Positions 37,202 to 48,245 of a DNA stretch of 64,000 nt are shown piece by piece; within the stretch, counting starts at the first letter, position 1; each line of letters begins with the position of its first letter. The notes under the pieces were generated by a model that was not told the origin of the DNA, ran no database searches, and worked only from the letters and a program-made list of their open reading frames with translations. The DNA lies in contig NC_092580.1 in the NCBI RefSeq assembly GCF_037975245.1, forward strand, positions 139,001-203,000, in the 5' to 3' direction. Position numbers and translations under genes: made by a program. The DNA comes from Apostichopus japonicus (taxonomy: Eukaryota > Echinodermata > Holothuroidea > Aspidochirotida > Stichopodidae).

Positions 37202-38905
37202 AACTTTAAGTATTAGAAACGAACATAGACTTATATCAACTGCTGTCGTGGCGCGGTTGGTTGCTCTGTACCTCGAGAGCGTGACGTATTTTGGATCGCG
37301 GGCTCGAGACCAGGTGGGGGCAGTTTGCTTTTGCCGCGATCTCATACGGTCTCTGGGAACTTTAAGTATTAGAAACGAACATAGATTTATATCAACTGCT
37401 GTCGTGGCGCGGTTGGTTGCTCTGTACCTCGAGAGCGTGACGTATTTTGGATCGCGGGCTCGAGACCAGGTGGGGGCAGTTTGCTTTTGCCGCGATCTCA
37501 TACGGTCTCTGGGAACTTTAAGTATTAGAAACGAACATAGATTTATATCAACTGCTGTCGTGGCGCGGTTGGTTGCTCTGTACCTCGAGAGCGTGACGTA
37601 TTTTGGATCGCGGGCTCGAGACCAGGTGGGGGCAGTTTGCTTTTGCCGCGATCTCATACGGTCTCTGGGAACTTTAAGTATTAGAAACGAACATAGATTT
37701 ATATCAACTGCTGTCGTGGCGCCGTTGGTTGCTCTGTACCTCGAGAGCGTGACGATTTTTGGATCGCGGGCTCGAGACCAGGTGGGGGCAGTTTGCTTTT
37801 GCCGCGATCTCATACGGTCTCTGGGAACTTTAAGTATTAGAAACGAACACAGATTTATATCAACTGCTGTCGTGGCGCCGTTGGTTGCTCTGTACCTCGA
37901 GAGCGTGACGATTTTTGGATCGCGGGCTCGAGACCAGGTGGGGGCAGTTTGCTTTTGCCGCGATCTCATACGGTCTCTGGGAACTTTAAGTATTAGAAAC
38001 GAACATAGATTTATATCAACTGCTGTCGTGGCGCCGTTGGTTGCTCTGTACCTCGAGAGCGTGACGATTTTTGGATCGCGGGCTCGAGACCAGGTGGGGG
38101 CAGTTTGCTTTTGCCGCGATCTCATACGGTCTCTGGGAACTTTAAGTATTAGAAACGAACATAGATTTATATCAACTGCTGTCGTGGCGCGGTTGGTTGC
38201 TCTGTACCTCGAGAGCGTAACGATTTTTGGATCGGGGGCTCGAGACCAGGTGGGGGCAGTTTGCTTTTGCCGCGATCTCATACGGTCTCTGGGAACTTTA
38301 AGTAATAGAAACGAACATAGATTTATATCAACTGCTGTCGTGGCGCGGTTGGTTGCTCTGTACCTCGAGAGCGTGACGATTTTTGGATCGCGGGCTCGAG
38401 ACCAGGTGGGGGCAGTTTGCTTTTGCCGCGATCTCATACGGTCTCTGGGAACTTTAAGTATTAGAAACGAACATAGATTTATATCAACTGCAGTCGTGGC
38501 GCGGTTGGTTGCTCTGTACCTCGAGAGCGTGACGATTTTTGGATCGCGGGCTCGAGACCAGGTGGTGACAGTTTGCTTTTGCCGCGATCTCATACGGTCT
38601 CTGGGAACTTTAAGTATTAGAAACGAACATAGATTTATATCAACTGCTGTCGTGGCGCGGTTGGTTGCTCTGTACCTCGAGAGCGTGACGTATTTTGGAT
38701 CGCGGGCTCGAGACCAGGTGGGGGCAGTTTGCTTTTGCCGCGATCTGGTCCGGTCTCTTGGAACTTTAAGTATTAGAAACGAACATAGATTTATATCAAC
38801 TGCTGTCGTGGCGCGGTTGGTTGCTCTGTACCTCGAGAGCGTGACGATTTTTGGATCGCGGGCTCGAGACCAGGTGGGGGCAGTTTGCTTTTGCCGCGAT
38901 CTCAT
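37076..38905 (-). other. Longest open frame on the minus strand, judged non-coding
   Basis: It has 609 codons and opens with ATG (CAT at 38903-38905, from the GATCTCATAC variant). It reads through about eleven 52-residue periods with motifs such as RSRQKQTAPTWSRARDPK and LSRYRATNRATTAVDIN. The opposite strand is open over nearly the same span. The frame exists because consecutive 156-bp units are a multiple of three; it ends where 155-bp units begin. Differences between units change residues freely (Y/I, R/G, N/S), and there is no start context, splice signal or domain. Confidence 0.85.
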
Positions 38906-38924
38906 ACGGTCTCTGGAACTTTAA
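37170..38924 (+). other. Longest open frame on the plus strand, judged non-coding
   Basis: It has 584 codons, opens only with TTG and lies antiparallel to the minus-strand frame over the same bases. The 52-residue period contains SIRNEHRFISTAVV, ARLVALYLESVT, FGSRARDQVG and CFCRDLIRSLG. The frame ends at the first two-G junction (155-bp unit). Open frames on both strands over the same satellite are best explained by unit length. Confidence 0.85.
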
Positions 38925-40006
38925 GTATTAGAAACGAACATAGATTTATATCAACTGCTGTCGTGGCGCGGTTGGTTGCTCTGTACCTCGAGAGCGTGAC
39001 GTATTTTGGATCGCGGGCTCGAGACCAGGTGGGGCAGTTTGCTTTTGCCGCGATCTCATACGGTCTGTGGGAACTTTAAGTATTAGAAACGAACATAGAT
39101 TTATATCAACTGCTGTCGTGGCGCGGTTGGTTGCTCTGTACCTCGAGAGCGTGACGTATTTTGGATCGCGGGCTCGAGACCAGGTGGGGGCAGTTTGCTT
39201 TTGCCGCGATCTCATACGGTCTCTGGGAACTTTAAGTATTAGAAACGAACATAGATTTATATCAACTGCTGTCGTGGCGCGGTTGGTTGCTCTGTACCTC
39301 GAGAGCGTGACGTATTTTGGATCGCGGGCTCGAGACCACGTGGGGCAGTTTGCTTTTGCCGCGATCTGGTACGGTCTCTGGGAACTTTAAGTATTAGAAA
39401 CGAACATAGATTTATATCAACTGCTGTCGTGGCGCGGTTGGTTGCTCTGTACCTCGAGAGCGTGACGTATTTTGGATCGCGGGCTCGAGACCAGGTGGGG
39501 GCAGTTTGCTTTTGCCGCGATCTTATACGGTCTCTGGGAACTTTAAGTATTAGAAACGAACATAGATTTATATCAACTGCTGTCGTGGCGCGGTTGGTTG
39601 CTCTGTACCTCGAGAGCGTGACGATTTTTGGATCGCGGGCTCGAGACCAGGTGGGGGCAGTTTGCTTTTGCCGCGATCTCATACGGTCTCTGGGAACTTT
39701 AAGTATTAGAAACGAACATAGATTTATATCAACTGCTGTCGTGGCGCGGTTGGTTGCTCTGTACCTCGAGAGCGTGACGTATTTTGGATCGCGGGCTCGA
39801 GACCAGGTGGGGACAGTTTGCTTTTGCCGCGATCTTATACGGTCTCTGGGAACTTTAAGTATTAGAAACGAACATAGATTTATATCAACTGCTGTCGTGG
39901 CGCGGTTGGTTGCTCTGTACCTCGAGAGCGTGACGATTTTTGGATCGCGGGCTCGAGACCAGGTGGGGGCAGTTTGCTTTTGCCGCGATCTCATACGGTC
40001 TCTGGG

Positions 40007-40161
40007 AACTTTAAGTATTAGAAACGAACATAGATTTATATCAACTGCTGTCGTGGCGCGGTTGGTTGCTCTGTACCTCGAGAGCGTGACGTATTTTGGA
40101 TCGCGGGCTCGAGACCAGGTGGGGGCAGTTTGCTTTTGCCGCGATCTCATACGGTCTCTGG
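40007..40161 (+). repeat. Representative 155-bp monomer
   Basis: This unit matches the consensus I derived by eye, with five G after CAGGT and two G before the next AACTTTAAG. Base composition by hand count is 78 of 155 G+C (50%), with 13 CpG. The first 40 bp hold only 9 G/C; the remaining 115 bp are 60% G/C. Because 155 is not a multiple of three, each such unit shifts the reading frame and ends open frames soon after its GG junction. Confidence 0.95.
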
Positions 40162-40208
40162 AACTTTAAGTATTAGAAACGAACATAGATTTATATCAAC
40201 TGCTGTCG

Positions 40209-40271
40209 TGGCGCGGTTGGTTGCTCTGTACCTCGAGAGCGTGACGTATTTTGGATCGCGGGCTCGAGACC
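40209..40271 (+). promoter_or_regulatory. tRNA-like Pol III A and B boxes within the monomer
   Basis: TGGCGCGGTTGG at 40209-40220 matches the tRNA/SINE A-box consensus TRGCNNAGYNGG except for G instead of A at the seventh base. GGCTCGAGACC at 40261-40271 matches the B-box consensus GGTTCGANNCC except for C at the third base. The 40-nt gap between them lies within the range seen in tRNA genes. A tRNA-derived SINE head is the likely source. Function is doubtful: TTTT (or TTTTT in the common ATTTTTGG variant) lies between the boxes and would stop Pol III, and no full cloverleaf can be drawn. The same module recurs in nearly every monomer; this copy is the example. Confidence 0.45.
40223..40240 (+). 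other. Conserved 5-bp hairpin between the A and B boxes
   Basis: GCTCT at 40223-40227 pairs perfectly with AGAGC at 40236-40240 around an 8-nt loop. The position and stem length resemble a tRNA anticodon arm. However, the 5' strand overlaps the bases that would close a D arm, so both arms cannot form together. Most monomers keep the stem; recognisable variants that break it read GAGAGGGTGA, GAGACCGTGA or GAGAGAGTGA. Confidence 0.4.
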
Positions 40272-40313
40272 AGGTGGGGGCAGTTTGCTTTTGCCGCGAT
40301 CTCATACGGTCTC
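40266..40313. repeat. Nested inverted repeats in the 3' half of the monomer
   Basis: GAGACC at 40266-40271 and GGTCTC at 40308-40313 are a 6-bp inverted repeat with a 36-bp spacer. Inside it, GGCA at 40279-40282 and TGCC at 40292-40295 form a second small inverted repeat. The arrangement is repeated in nearly every unit. Variants at 54616 (ACGTTCTC), 49020 and 48400 (ACGATCTC) and 62408 (GGTGTC) break the outer pair, so it is not strictly maintained. Confidence 0.45.
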
Positions 40314-42340
40314 TGGGAACTTTAAGTATTAGAAACGAACATAGATTTATATCAACTGCTGTCGTGGCGCGGTTGGTTGCTCTGTACCTCAAGAGCGTGA
40401 CGTATTTTGGATCGCGGGCTCGAGACCAGGTGGGGGCAGTTTGCTTTTGCCGCGATCTCATACGGTCTCTTGGAACTTTAAGTATTAGAAACGAACATAG
40501 ATTTATATCAACTGCTGTCGTGGCGCGGTTGGTTGCTCTGTACCTCGAGAGCGTCACGATTTTTGGATCGCGGGCTCGAGACCAGGTGGGGGCAGTTTGC
40601 TTTTGCCGCGATCTCATACGGTCTCTGGAACTTTAAGTATTAGAAACGAACATAGATTTATATCAACTGCTGTCGTGGCGCGGTTGGTTGCTCTGTACCT
40701 CGAGAGCGTGACGTATTTTGGATCGCGGGCTCGAGACCAGGTGGGGGCAGTTTGCTTTTGCCGCGATCTCATACGGTCTCTGGGAACTTTAAGTATTAGA
40801 AACGAACATAGATTTATATCAACTGCTGTCGTGGCGCGGTTGGTTGCTCTGTACCTCGAGAGCGTGACGTATTTTGGATCGCGGGCTCGAGACCAGGTGG
40901 GGGCAGTTTGCTTTTGCCGCGATCTCATACGGTCTCTGGGAACTTTAAGTATTAGAAACGAACATAGATTTATATCAACTGCTGTCGTGGCGCGGTTGGT
41001 TGCTCTGTACCTCGAGAGCGTGACGTATTTTGGATCGCGGGCTCGAGACCAGGTGGGGACAGTTTGCTTTTGCCGCGATCTTATACGGTCTCTGGGAACT
41101 TTAAGTATTAGAAACGAACATAGATTTATATCAACTGCTGTCGTGGCGCGGTTGGTTGCTCTGTACCTCGAGAGCGTGACGATTTTTGGATCGCGGGCTC
41201 GAGACCAGGTGGGGGCAGTTTGCTTTTGCCGCGATCTCATACGGTCTCTGGGAACTTTAAGTATTAGAAACGAACATAGATTTATATCAACTGCTGTCGT
41301 GGCGCGGTTGGTTGCTCTGTACCTCGAGAGCGTGACGTATTTTGGATCGCGGGCTCGAGACCAGGTGGGGGCAGTTTGCTTTTGCCGCGATCTCATACGG
41401 TCTCTGGGAACTTTAAGTATTAGAAACGAACACAGATTTATATCAACTGCAGTCGTGGCGCGGTTGGTTGCTCTGTACCTCGAGAGCGTGACGATTTTTG
41501 GATCGCGGGCTCGAGACCAGGTGGGGGCAGTTTGCTTTTGCCGCGATCTTATACGGTCTCTGGGAACTTTAAGTATTAGAAACGAACATAGATTTATATC
41601 AACTGCTGTCGTGGCGCGGTTGGTTGCTCTGTACCTCGAGAGCGTGACGTATTTTGGATCGCGGGCTCGAGACCAGGTGGGGACAGTTTGCTTTTGCCGC
41701 GATCTTATACGGTCTCTGGGAACTTTAAGTATTAGAAACGAACACAGATTTATATCAACTGCTGTCGTGGCGCGGTTGGTTGCTCTGTACCTCGAGAGCG
41801 TGACGATTTTTGGATCGCGGGCTCGAGACCAGGTGGGGGCAGTTTGCTTTTGCCGCGATCTTATACGGTCTCTGGAACTTTAAGTATTAGAAACGAACAT
41901 AGATTTATATCAACTGCTGTCGTGGCGCGGTTGGTTGCTCTGTACCTCGAGAGCGTGACGTATTTTGGATCGCGGGCTCGAGACCAGGTAGGGGAAGTTT
42001 GCTTTTGCCGCGATCTTATACGGTCTCTGGGAACTTTAAGTATTAGAAACGAACATAGATTTATATCAACTGCTGTCGTGGCGCGGTTGGTTGCTCTGTA
42101 CCTCGAGAGCGTCACGATTTTTGGATCGCGGGCTCGAGACCAGGTGGGGGCAGTTTGCTTTTGCCGCGATCTCATACGGTCTCTGGAACTTTAAGTATTA
42201 GAAACGAACATAGATTTATATCAACTGCTGTCGTGGCGCGGTTGGTTGCTCTGTACCTCGAGAGCGTGACGTATTTTGGATCGCGGGCTCGAGACCAGGT
42301 GGGGCAGTTTGCTTTTGCCGCGATCTTATACGGCCCCTGG

Positions 42341-43425
42341 AACTTTAAGTATTAGAAACGAACATAGAATTATATCAACTGCTGTCGTGGCGCGGTTGGT
42401 TGCTCTGTACTTCGAGAGCGTGACGTATTTTGGATCGCGGGCTCGAGACCAGGTGGGGGCAGTTTGCTTTTGCCGCGATCTCATACGGTCTCTGGGAACT
42501 TTAAGTATTAGAAACGAACATATATTTATATCAACTGCTGTCGTGGCGCGGTTGGTTGCTCTGTACCTCGAGAGCGTGACGTATTTTGGATCGCGGGCTC
42601 GAGACCAGGTGGGGGCAGTTTGCTTTTGCCGCGATCTCATACGGTCTCTGGAACTTTAAGTATTAGAAACGAACATATATTTATATCAACTGCTGTCGTG
42701 GCGCGGTTGGTTGCTCTGTACCTCGAGAGCGTGACGTATTTTGGATCGCGGGCTCGAGACCAGGTGGGGGCAGTTTGCTTTTGACGCGATCTTATACGGT
42801 CTCTGGAACTTTAAGTATTAGAAACGAACATAGATTTATATCAACTGCTGTCGTGGCGCGGTTGGTTGCTCTGTACCTCGAGAGCGTGACGTATTTTGGA
42901 TCGCGGGCTCGAGACCAGGTGGGGCAGTTTGCTTTTGCCGCGATCTGGTACGGTCTCTGGAACTTTAAGTATTAGAAACGAACATAGATTTATATCAACT
43001 GCTGTCGTGGCGCGGTTGGTTGCTCTGTACCTTGAGAGCGTGACGTATTTTGGATCGCGGGCTCGAGACCAGGTGGGGCAGTTTGCTTTTGCCGCAATCT
43101 GGTACGGTCTCTGGAACTTTAAGTATTAGAAACGAACATAGATTTATATCAACTGCTGTCGTGGCGCGGTTGGTTGCTCTGTACCTCGAGAGGGTGACGA
43201 TTTTTGGATCGCGGGCTCGAGACCAGGTGGGGGCAGTTTGCTTTTGCCGCGATCTGGTACGGTCTCTGGAACTTTAAGTATTAGAAACGAACATAGATTT
43301 ATATCAACTGCTGTCGTGGCGCGGTTGGTTGCTCTGTACCTCGAGAGCGTGACGATTTTTGGATCGCGGGCTCGAGACCAGGTGTGGGCAGTTTGCTTTT
43401 GCCGCGATCTTATACGGTCTCTGGG
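42341..43425 (+). repeat. Island of left-type monomers in the right half
   Basis: It opens after ACGGCCCCTGG (42332) with AGAATTATATC (42367), then an ATATATTT unit, GACGCGATCTT (about 42784), 154-bp GATCTGGTAC units and GAGAGGGTGACG (about 43190). This is the order of the start of block I at 14198. The two coincide unit for unit up to the 154-bp monomer, which is present twice here, so the island has one extra 154-bp unit. The offset is about 28143 bp. Confidence 0.83.
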
Positions 43426-46400
43426 AACTTTAAGTATTAGAAACGAACATAGATTTATATCAACTGCTGTCGTGGCGCGGTTGGTTGCTCTGTACCTCGA
43501 GAGCGTGACGTATTTTGGATCGCGGGCTCAATACCAGGTGGGGCAGTTTGTTTTTGCCGCGATCTCATACGGTTTCTGGAACTTTAAGTATTAGAAACGA
43601 TCATAGATTTATATCAACTGCTGTCGTGGCGCGGTTGGTTGCTCTGTACCTCGAGAGCGTGACGTATTTTGGATCGCGGGCTCGAGACCAGGTGGGGGCA
43701 GTTTGCTTTTGCCGCGATCTCATACGGTCTCTGGAACTTTAAGTATTAGAAACGAACATAGATTTATATCAACTGCTGTCGTGGCGCGGTTGGTTGTGCT
43801 CTGTACCTCGAGAGCGAGAAGTATTTTGGATCGCGGGCTCGAGACCAGGTGGGGGCAGTTTGCTTTTGCCGCGATCTCATACGGTCTCTGGGAACTTTAA
43901 GTATTAGAAACGAACATAGATTTATATCAACTGCTGTCGTGGCGCGGTTGGTTGCTCTGTACCTCGAGAGCGTGACGTATTTTGGATCGCGGGCTCGAGA
44001 CCAGGTGGGGGCAGTTTGCTTTTGCCGCGATCTCATACGGTCTCGGGAACTTTAAGTATTAGAAACGAACATAGATTTATATCAACTGCTGTCGTGGCGC
44101 GGTTGGTTGCTCTGTACCTCGAGAGCGTGACGTATTTTGGATCGCGGGCTCGAGACCAGGTGGGGGCAGTTTGCTTTTGCCGCGATCTCATACGGTCTCG
44201 GGAACTTTAAGTAATAGAAACGAACACAGATTTATATCAACTGCTGTCGTGGCGCGGTTGGTTGCTCTGTACATCGAGAGCGTGACGTATTTTGGATCGC
44301 GGGCTCGAGACCAGGTGGGGGCAGTTTGCTTTTGCCGCGATCTCATACGGTCTCGGGAACTTTAAGTAATAGAAACGAACATAGATTTATATCAACTGCT
44401 GTCGTGACGCGGTTGGTTGCTCTGTACCTCGAGAGCGTAACGATTTTTGGATCGCGGGCTCGAGACCAGGTGGGGGCAGTTTGCTTTTGCCGCGATCTCA
44501 TACGGTCTCTGGGAACTTTAAATATTAGAAACGAACATAGATTTATATCAACTGCTGTCGTGGCGCGGTTGGTTGCTCTGTACCTCGAGAGCGTGACGTA
44601 TTTTGGATCGCGGGCTCGAGACCAGGTGGGGGCAGTTTGCTTTTGCCGCGATCTCATACGGTCTCGGGAACTTTAAGTAATAGAAACGAACATAGATTTA
44701 TATCAACTGCTGTCGTGGCGCGGTTGGTTGCTCTGTACCTCGAGAGCGTAACGATTTTTGGATCGCGGGCTCGAGACCAGGTGGGGGCAGTTTGCTTTTG
44801 CCGCGATCTCATACGGTCTCTCGGAACTTTAAGTATTAGAAACGAACATAGATTTATATCAACTGCTGTCGTGACGCGGTTGGTTGCTCTGTACCTCGAG
44901 AGCGTGACGATTTTTGGATCGCGGGCTCGAGACCAGGTGGGGGCAGTTTGCTTTTGCCGCGATCTCATACGGTCTCTGGGAACTTTAAATATTAGAAACG
45001 AACATAGATTTATATCAACTGCTGTCGTGGCGCGGTTGGTTGCTCTGTACCTCGAGAGCGTGACGTATTTTGGATCGCGGGCTCGAGACCAGGTGGGGGC
45101 AGTTTGCTTTTGCCGGGATCTTTTACGATCTCTGGAACTTTAAGTATTAGAAACGAACATAGATTTATATCAACTGCTGTCGTGGCGCGGTTGGTTGTGC
45201 TCTGTACCTCGAGAGCGTGACGTATTTTGGATCGCGGGCTCGAGACCAGGTGGGGGCAGTTTGCTTTTGCCGCGATCTTATACGGTCTCTGGAACTTTAA
45301 GTATTAGAAACGAACATAGATTTATATCAACTGCTGTCGTGGCGCGGTTGGTTGCTCTGTACCTCGAGAGCGTGACGTATTTTGGATCGCGGGCTCGAGA
45401 CCAGGTGGGGGCAGTTTGCTTTTGCCGCGATCTTATACGGTCTCTGGGAAATTTAAGTATTAGAAACGAACATAGATTTATATCAACTGCTGTCGTGGCG
45501 CGGTTGGTTGCTCTGTACCTCGAGAGCGTGACGTATTTTGGATCGCGGGCTCGAGACCAGGTGGGGGCAGTTTGCTTTTGCCGCGATCTTATACGGTCTC
45601 TGGGAACTTTAAGTATTAGAAACGAACATAGATTTATATCAACTGCTGTCGTGGCGCGGTTGGTTGCTCTGTACCTCGAGAGCGTGACGTATTTTGGATC
45701 GCGGGCTCGAGACCAGGTGGGGGCAGTTTGCTTTTGCCGCGATCTTATACGGTCTCTGGGAACTTTAAGTATTAGAAACGAACATAGATTTATATCAACT
45801 GCTGTCGTGGCGCGGTTGGTTGCTCTGTACCTCGAGAGCGTGACGTATTTTGGATCGCGGGCTCGAGACCAGGTGGGGGCAGTTTGCTTTTGCCGCGATC
45901 TCATACGGTCTCTGGAACTTTAAGTATTAGAAACGAACATAGATTTATATCAACTGCTGTCGTGGCGCGGTTGGTTGCTCTGTACCTCGAGAGCGTGACG
46001 TATTTTGGATCGCGGGCTCGAGACCAGGTGGGGCAGTTTGCTTTTGCCGCGATCTTATACGGTCTCTGGGAACTTTAAGTATTAGAAACGAACATAGATT
46101 TATATCAACTGCTGTCGTGGCGCGGTTGGTTGCTCTGTACCTCGAGAGCGTCACGATTTTTGGATCGCGGGCTCGAGACCAGGTGGGGGCAGTTTGCTTT
46201 TGCCGCGATCTCATACGGTCTCTGGAACTTTAAGTATTAGAAACGAACATAGATTTATATCAACTGCTGTCGTGGCGCGGTTGGTTGCTCTGTACCTCGA
46301 GAGCGTGACGTATTTTGGATCGCGGGCTCGAGACCAGGTGGGGGCAGTTTGCTTTTGCCGCGATCTCATACGGTCTCTGGGAACTTTAAGTATTAGAAAC

Positions 46401-48245
46401 GAACATAGATTTATATCAACTGCTGTCGTGGCGCGGTTGGTTGCTCTGTACCTCGAGAGCGTGACGTATTTTGGATCGCGGGCTCGAGACCAGGTGGGGG
46501 CAGTTTGCTTTTGCCGCGATCTCATACGGTCTCTGGGAACTTTAAGTATTAGAAACGAACATAGATTTATATCAACTGCTGTCGTGGCGCGGTTGGTTGC
46601 TCTGTACCTCGAGAGCGTGACGTATTTTGGATTGCGGCCCGAGACCAGGTGGGGGCAGTTTGCTTTTGCCGCGATCTCATACGGTCTCTTAGAACTTTAA
46701 GTATTAGAAACGAACATAGATTTATATCAACTGCTGTCGTGGCGCGGTTGGTTGCTCTGTACCTCGAAAGCGTGACGATTTTTGGATCGCGGGCTCGAGA
46801 CCAGGTGGGGGCAGTTTGCTTTTGCCGCGATCTCATACGGTCTCTGGAACTTTAAGTATTAGAAACGAACATAGATTTATATCAACTGCTGTCGTGGCGC
46901 GGTTGGTTGCTCTGTACCTCGAGAGCGTGACGTATTTTGGATCGCGGGCTCGAGACCAGGTGGGGCAGTTTGCTTTTGCCGCGATCTGGTACGGTCTCTG
47001 GGAACTTTAAGTATTAGAAACGAACATAGATTTATATCAACTGCTGTCGTGGCGCGGTTGGTTGCTCTGTACCTCGAGAGCGTGACGTATTTTGGATCGC
47101 GGGCTCGAGACCAGGTGGGGGCAGTTTGCTTTTGCCGCGATCTTATACGGTCTCTGGGAACTTTAAGTATTAGAAACGAACATAGATTTATATCAACTGC
47201 TGTCGTGGCGCGGTTGGTTGCTCTGTACCTCGAGAGCGTGACGATTTTTGGATCGCGGGCTCGAGACCAGGTGGGGGCAGTTTGCTTTTGCCGCGATCTC
47301 ATACGGTCTCTGGGAACTTTAAGTATTAGAAACGAACATAGATTTATATCAACTGCTGTCGTGGCGCGGTTGGTTGCTCTGTACCTCGAGAGCGTGACGT
47401 ATTTTGGATCGCGGGCTCGAGACCAGGTGGGGGCAGTTTGCTTTTGCTGCGATCTCATACGGTCTCTGGAACTTTAAGTATTAGAAACGAACATAGATTT
47501 ATATCAACTGCTGTCGTGGCGCGGTTGGTTGCTCTGTACCTCGAGAGCGTCACGATTTTTGGATCGCGGGCTCGAGACCAGGTGGGGGCAGTTTGCTTTT
47601 GCCGCGATCTCATACGGTCTCTGGAACTTTAAGTATTAGAAACGAACATAGATTTATATCAACTGCTGTCGTGGCGCGGTTGGTTGCTCTGTACCTCGAG
47701 AGCGTGACGTATTTTGGATCGCGGGCTCGAGACCAGGTGGGGCAGTTTGCTTTTGCCGCGATCTGGTACGGTCTCTGGGAACTTTAAGTATTAGAAACGA
47801 ACATAGATTTATATCAACTGCTGTCGTGGCGCGGTTGGTTGCTCTGTACCTCGAGAGCGTGACGTATTTTGGATCGCGGGCTCGAGACCAGGTGGGGGCA
47901 GTTTGCTTTTGCCGCGATCTGGTACGGTCTCTGGGAACTTTAAGTATTAGAAACGAACATAGATTTATATCAACTGCTGTCGTGGCGCGGTTGGTTGCTC
48001 TGTACCTCGAGAGCGTGACGATTTTTGGATCGCGGGCTCGAGACCAGGTGGGGGCAGTTTGCTTTTGCCGCGATCTCATACGGTCTCTGGGAACTTTAAG
48101 TATTAGAAACGAACATAGATTTATATCAACTGCTGTCGTGGCGCGGTTGGTTGCTCTGTACCTCGAGAGCGTGACGTATTTTGGATCGCGGGCTCGAGAC
48201 CAGGTGGGGCAGTTTGCTTTTGCTGCGATCTCATACGGTCTCTGG

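Larger units (their letters stand above)
40162..40317 (+). repeat. Representative 156-bp monomer
   Basis: The unit is identical in layout to the 155-bp form but has three G before the next AACTTTAAG. The length of 156 = 52 codons preserves frame from one monomer to the next. Runs of this form dominate about 26-42 kb and produce long open frames on both strands. Confidence 0.95.
26132..42340 (+). repeat. Array zone 4: 156-bp-dominated, frame-preserving
   Basis: Most units have five G and three G at the two G runs, hence 156 bp. The GTTTTTGCC and ATATGGTAC variants of the left zone are rare here; GATCTCATAC and GATCTTATAC dominate. Uninterrupted open frames of up to 584 codons on the plus strand and 609 on the minus strand result. 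Breaks in frame coincide with 155-bp units or with the 2-bp TG insertion (27438, 29621, 31025, 31806, 34145, 35396). No gene is supported. Confidence 0.85.

Noticed and set aside
37076-38924. A repeat-protein gene of about 600 residues with 52-residue repeats
   Set aside because: Both strands are open over the same bases, the plus frame has only TTG or GTG starts, and the frames end wherever a 155-bp unit appears. Unit differences change residues freely. It is a by-product of a unit length divisible by three.
40249-40263. CENP-B box
   Set aside because: The CGGG near the B box is not preceded by TTCG and A at the required positions, and no other place fits the core pattern.
40232-40268. An internal 31-bp subrepeat, suggested by CTCGAG sites 31 bp apart and 155 = 5 x 31
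   Set aside because: Writing the unit as five 31-mers shows similarity only over the first seven bases of two of them. Coincidence is the simpler explanation.
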